DNA of 64,000 bases from Centroberyx gerrardi (taxonomy: Eukaryota > Chordata > Actinopteri > Beryciformes > Berycidae), in NCBI RefSeq assembly GCF_048128805.1, contig NC_136017.1, positions 2,158,008-2,222,007 of the forward strand. Direction: 5' to 3'. The notes beneath the pieces were generated by a model that saw only the letters and a list, made by a program, of their open reading frames with translations, ran no database searches and was not told where the DNA came from. Shown here piece after piece: positions 60,270 through 64,000 of this stretch. Made by a program: the position numbers and the translations under genes. Every line of letters starts with the position of its first letter. The first letter of the stretch is position 1.

Positions 60270-60782
60270 CGTCGCTGTTGTTACGTGAAAACCCCGTAAC
60301 TCCAGTCTTGGCGATTGTGATGTTTTAACTTCAGTTGAAGGATTGCATGCTCCTCTATGGGTTGAGACAATTTTACAAACTTTTGGCTAATAAAACCCCT
60401 TCAAACCCCATTGGATAAACTCAAAAATACATTGTGGTCAAGCTGAAAGCAAGGCTGTTTTTCCTCAGTTCCTGAAAAGTTGACATTTCGGAGGTACGTG
60501 GTTTTCACGGACGGCGACGATATGCGTTTGTTTTGCATAGTGTCGCTGTCCAATGAAAACCTCACATCTCCAAAATGTCCGTTTTTCGAGCGCTAAGAAA
60601 AGCTGCTTTGGTTTCAGCCTGACCACCAGACATTTTTCAGTTTATCCAATGAGGTTTGAAAGGGTTTTTATAAGCCAAAAGTGTGTAGAATTTTCTCAGC
60701 GCATAGAGCAGCATGTAATCCTTCAATTTAAATGAAAAAATCACCAAATTGGAGATGCGAGGTTTCCACGTGACAACAGCGC
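60270..60782. mobile_element. foldback C: two MITE units head to head
   Basis: Each ~245-bp unit has its own inverted ends (GTTACGTGAAAACCCCGTA ... GGTACGTGGTTTTCACG). The second unit is the inverted copy of the first, so the whole is a 0.5-kb palindrome. A third unit is at 13281-13960. Confidence 0.85.
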
Positions 60783-60889
60783 TACGTTGGATTTATTCTT
60801 TTGCACACATATACTAAACTTAAGTTGTTTTGCCCCGTTTTTTTCCTAGCTCTCTGTGATATTGTTGTGACGGAAATGTTTCATGAGTA

Positions 60890-61171
60890 AGTTGCAATGA
60901 AAATGTAGATTGATGAAGAACCACACCTGATCAGTTTGATCTTAATGCGTTGCAGCCATTGGATCCTTCCATAGACCTCTGCAGACAGTTTGCAGCAGCG
61001 CAGATGAACAGATGAAGTGTGAACGCAGCGCTTGTCTGTGATGCGTCTGCGCTGCTGCAAACTGTCTGCAGCGGTCTATGGAAGGATCCAATAGCTGCAA
61101 CGTGTTAAGAGCAAACTGATCAGGTGTGGTTCTTCATTATAGTATTACAACCTACGTTTTTGTTGCAACTT
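60890..61171. mobile_element. foldback element D (palindrome)
   Basis: Arms such as GAAGAACCACACCTGATCAG / CTGATCAGGTGTGGTTCTTC and CAGACAGTTTGCAGCAGCGC / GCGCTGCTGCAAACTGTCTG are exact. The spacer is about 40 bp. Ends AGTTGCAA / TTGCAACT. Confidence 0.9.
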
Positions 61172-61260
61172 TGATACGCTGACGACAGGTTTTCAATAAG
61201 AAAACACCACAGAGAGCCAGTAGACAGCAGAATAAAAGCATAACCCCGGCCATTTTCAAC

Positions 61261-61767
61261 CTATTTTCCCATCATTTTCCATCAAACTGAACAATTCTGA
61301 CCAAAATCGCATCAGTTTCTTCACTATAGAGCCTCTTGCGTCTTGCTTGCCTCGGTTCTGCTCTCCAACACGGTCTGAACAGACACCGGACCCCAAAAAT
61401 CAACCCCAGAATCACCCAGAGCCTGAGTCTGTTTCAACATGTTGGCGCTCTCACTCTGTAATGAGACATGTTGGTGAAAAAAGTACAATGATCTAAAAGT
61501 TGGGCCTTTCTCCTACAGTTTTGATGCAATCTTGGTAAACTGATAATTAAATATATACATGTGTCATTACAGAGTGAGTGTCAATATGTTGAAAAAGACA
61601 AGCTTTGGCTGCTTTAGGGGTTGATTTTTGGAGTCTGTTGGCCTGTTGGACTGGATTGGAGAGCAGACCCCAGGCAAGCAAGAGGTAAGAAGCTCTGTAA
61701 AGAAGAAATTGACGAGATTTTGGTCAGAATTGATCGGTTTGATGGAAAATGATGAGAAAAGAGGATA
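61261..61767. mobile_element. foldback element E (palindrome)
   Basis: Arms of about 200 bp: ATCATTTTCCATCAAACTGA / inverse of TTTGATGGAAAATGATGAG, and CTCACTCTGTAATGA / TCATTACAGAGTGAG. More diverged than A, B and D. The spacer is about 90 bp and AT-rich. Confidence 0.8.
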
Positions 61768-61799
61768 GTTATGCTTTCAACAACATTCAGTTTTGTTCC

Positions 61800-62060
61800 G
61801 GCAAATATTACCTCTGCGCAGGAGGTTTTGTTTTCTCCCCTGTCTGTCTGTCTCTGTCTGTCTGTAAGCAGGATTTCTCAAAAAACATAAGAACAGATTT
61901 CCATGAAGTTTGGTGGACAGATGGGCATTGGGCCAACGAACAGCTGATCAGAAATCTGGTGGTGATCCGGATCTGGGATTTCCACCGTTAGACGATTATC
62001 GCCGTTCAGCCGTAACGATGAAACGGACTTGATTCCAAATCCTAACGGGAAGTTTACAGG
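61800..62060 (+). repeat. dispersed repeat fragment
   Basis: ATTTCCATGAAGTTTGGTGG, then GTGATCCGGATCTGGGATTT is a phrase I know from many fish and other vertebrate loci. The open frame over it is not a gene. Confidence 0.5.
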
Positions 62061-62369
62061 GTCAAGAAATCAAATTTAAGTTCAATGACGTGTTTGGGTG
62101 GAACAGCAAGATTTTTTGCGCTGTCCAACAGATTTCTAGTTTATGTATAGTAGAAGTAGAATAAATTCAACTCATGCAACACTTGGATCTGCAGCAGAAT
62201 GATGCAGCAGCAACGGACTCTCTCATCTGAAATGCATTAAGTGTGATGGCAGCGTTGGTGTCAATTCTGCTTACATAACACACTCTTAAAGAGGATGTGT
62301 CATCTTCAACACCTCTGTCTAGTTTGGGACACACAACGCTCGTCAACACAACGCATTTTAACGGTAATA

Positions 62370-62384
62370 CACACACACACAGAC

Positions 62385-62416
<32 letters not shown>
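62370..62416 (+). repeat. (CA)n microsatellite
   Basis: Interrupted CA array (ACACACACAGACACACACAC). Flanking open frames are unsupported. From 62420 to 63690 I see no gene, only AT-rich unassigned DNA. Confidence 0.9.
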
Positions 62417-62417
<1 letters not shown>

Positions 62418-63689
62418 ATGTGTTATCGGCTGATTGTGTTTTGTCCCAAACCGGACACTCGACAGTGTTGGAAGCGACACGTCGTTTTTCGGAGTGCGGG
62501 GAACGGCGAATGTATCACCTTCTGATATTGTTTGCTTTGAAGAAAGGTTTTTTTTTTATTTTTACGAACTGGTAAATATTCATGTATTTTCACTCGGGAA
62601 GCTGCATCCATCAGTCTCTCTCTTTGTGTTTTTGAACAACAAGTCGGTACATTTAACTGCTGCGTTTTGCAAATTGTGTAATACTTTAATGTCCCCTCTT
62701 GCCTTCCGTAGACAAGTGGCATTTGTATAAAGCGGGTTCGGTTTTAAAACACAAACGCAGCAGAAGAGATTGGAGGCTGCAGCTTCTAAACCGTTACATG
62801 ATCCTCCGAGTATTTGTAGTCCGGAGCGATCCACCGAACACGACTAAATGTAAGACCCGGTGTTTCTTGATGACTGCGCTCAGACTCTTGAGTAAATTAT
62901 CAGTGAAATAAATGGGCATGTGCATGTACCTGTTGTCTTCTTCTTGTTGTATTCTACATATTTAACTGTGTCTTTGTTGAGGAAATCATATTTTTACAGT
63001 CCAGAGCCTCTTATTTGCAGTAGTTGAAATAGTTTCTAGTATTAAGTACTTATTAATTTTACTACATTTTGATATTTTTGTTTACATGCACACCAATACG
63101 TTGACTAATGGGAATAATCAGTTTATGGCAACATTTACACAGATAAAAGTAACACGATTTCTGTAATAATCCACTTTATATGGATAAATTATAATAATCG
63201 GTAAAAGGAACTGACATGAGAGCCAATTTTCCCAGCATTTCCTCTTCTGCCTCTGGTGACCTTTGACCTAAACAGTTAAAAAAAACCAAAAGAAATCTGA
63301 CTAAGTGTTTACATGCTGCAATTAATGGAAAAATTGAGCAGAAATTGGGTGAGTTAAGTCTGATTTTGACCTCATTTTGATTGAGATAATCAGATAAAGG
63401 CGTTAACATGTCAGTTTCAGCAGTTTGAATCATTACTGTGCACTTTAACATGTTTTATGTGGTTCTGCATGTGTTGGAATAGTAATTTCACAGTTTCCTT
63501 GAGTACAGAATTGAGGTATAAAAGAGATAATTGAATGCAGTTAGGACTCCATAAGTGTTACTTAGAGAATTTTACCAAAGTAGATAAACTTTTACGGTTA
63601 AATTCTCCTTTGGGAGACACAGAACAGGCAGCCAATGGTCGCAGGCCTTCAGTAAGCGGTCGGCGGTAGGAAAAAAAAAAAGAAAAAAA

Positions 63690-63990
63690 AGACGAGTGGC
63701 CGCTGGAAGCTGCAGGCGCATCATTTCATTTCCCTCCCGTCTTCTGCACGGCAGGTTTCCCCCGGTGCGTCGGACCGAGCGCGCGCGCTGCAGCTGCAAC
63801 AGCGAAGCATCCTGATCGATCCCCGATATCGGAAAATAATCCATAGCCGCATGGTGACGTCACGCCGCTGATTAGTATAGTGGGTGGGTGCCGCGGACGT
63901 CAGGTCGGTGTGTCGGTGGTGGAGGGGGGGGGGTGTCGGTGTTAGTGGACTGGACGCATTCAGATTCAAACACGCCGAATAAAAGCAGAT
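63690..63990. promoter_or_regulatory. CpG-rich putative promoter with consensus CRE
   Basis: CpG density jumps (GCGCGCGCGCTGCAGCTGCA) against an AT-rich surrounding. It contains a full palindromic CRE, TGACGTCA (63855-63862), and a second half-like site GGACGTCAGG (63896-63905). GAATAAAAGC near 63978 could act as a TATA-like box on the + strand. Probably the promoter of a gene outside the window; direction unknown. Confidence 0.5.
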
Positions 63991-64000
63991 TTGCACGGGA

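Overview
This is nuclear DNA of a bony fish (teleost). The evidence is the exon-intron gene structure with GT/AG junctions; a fish-type NLR immune-receptor gene (FISNA-NACHT-LRR-B30.2, 174-bp LRR exons); clear orthologues of the vertebrate genes dph3, fhl2 and C7orf57; and a dense load of fish-type hAT-like and foldback repeats, (TG)n microsatellites and minisatellites. There are no bacterial operons, phage genes or CRISPR arrays.

Layout. (1) 1.2-11.7 kb, + strand: an NLRC3/NLRP12-like receptor gene. It has a first coding exon, four tandem copies of one small exon, a linker exon, a FISNA exon and a large NACHT exon. The NACHT exon stops early at 6790, just where LRR coding should follow. A 3' fragment of a Penelope-like element (GIY-YIG nuclease, hammerhead-like core) lies next. 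The LRR exons, linker and PRY-SPRY (B30.2) exon follow, still open and in phase. The receptor therefore appears split into two halves. (2) 14.07-16.03 kb, - strand: dph3, three small exons encoding 84 residues. (3) 17.4-32 kb: no confirmed gene; a 2.4-kb pyrimidine-strand satellite, a 44-bp minisatellite, hAT-like insertions, inverted repeat pairs and microsatellites. (4) 32.3-43.6 kb, + strand: fhl2, with five coding exons giving 279 residues and a probable 5' non-coding exon at 32.3 kb. Its first intron carries a 21-bp minisatellite and a TTC-rich tract, and two introns carry copies of one TTAA-ended element. (5) 43.7-48.4 kb: repeat-rich, with a 33-bp minisatellite, a BED-finger hAT relic and a reverse-transcriptase relic. 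(6) 48.5-58.0 kb, + strand: a C7orf57 (DUF5524) homologue, seven exons encoding 219 residues, with introns full of nested transposons. (7) 58.9-61.8 kb: five consecutive large palindromic (foldback) elements. (8) 63.7-64.0 kb: a CpG-rich stretch with a consensus CRE, probably the promoter of a gene beyond the window.

The genes do not form a pathway. They are an innate sensor, a diphthamide-synthesis cofactor protein, a LIM-only scaffold and a poorly characterised protein. I found no undescribed multi-gene system. The most notable points are the split NLR, the foldback cluster, the Penelope-like relics and several transposon insertions with intact 8-bp target-site duplications. Exon limits come from splice signals, reading phase and family knowledge; no alignment or transcript evidence was available.
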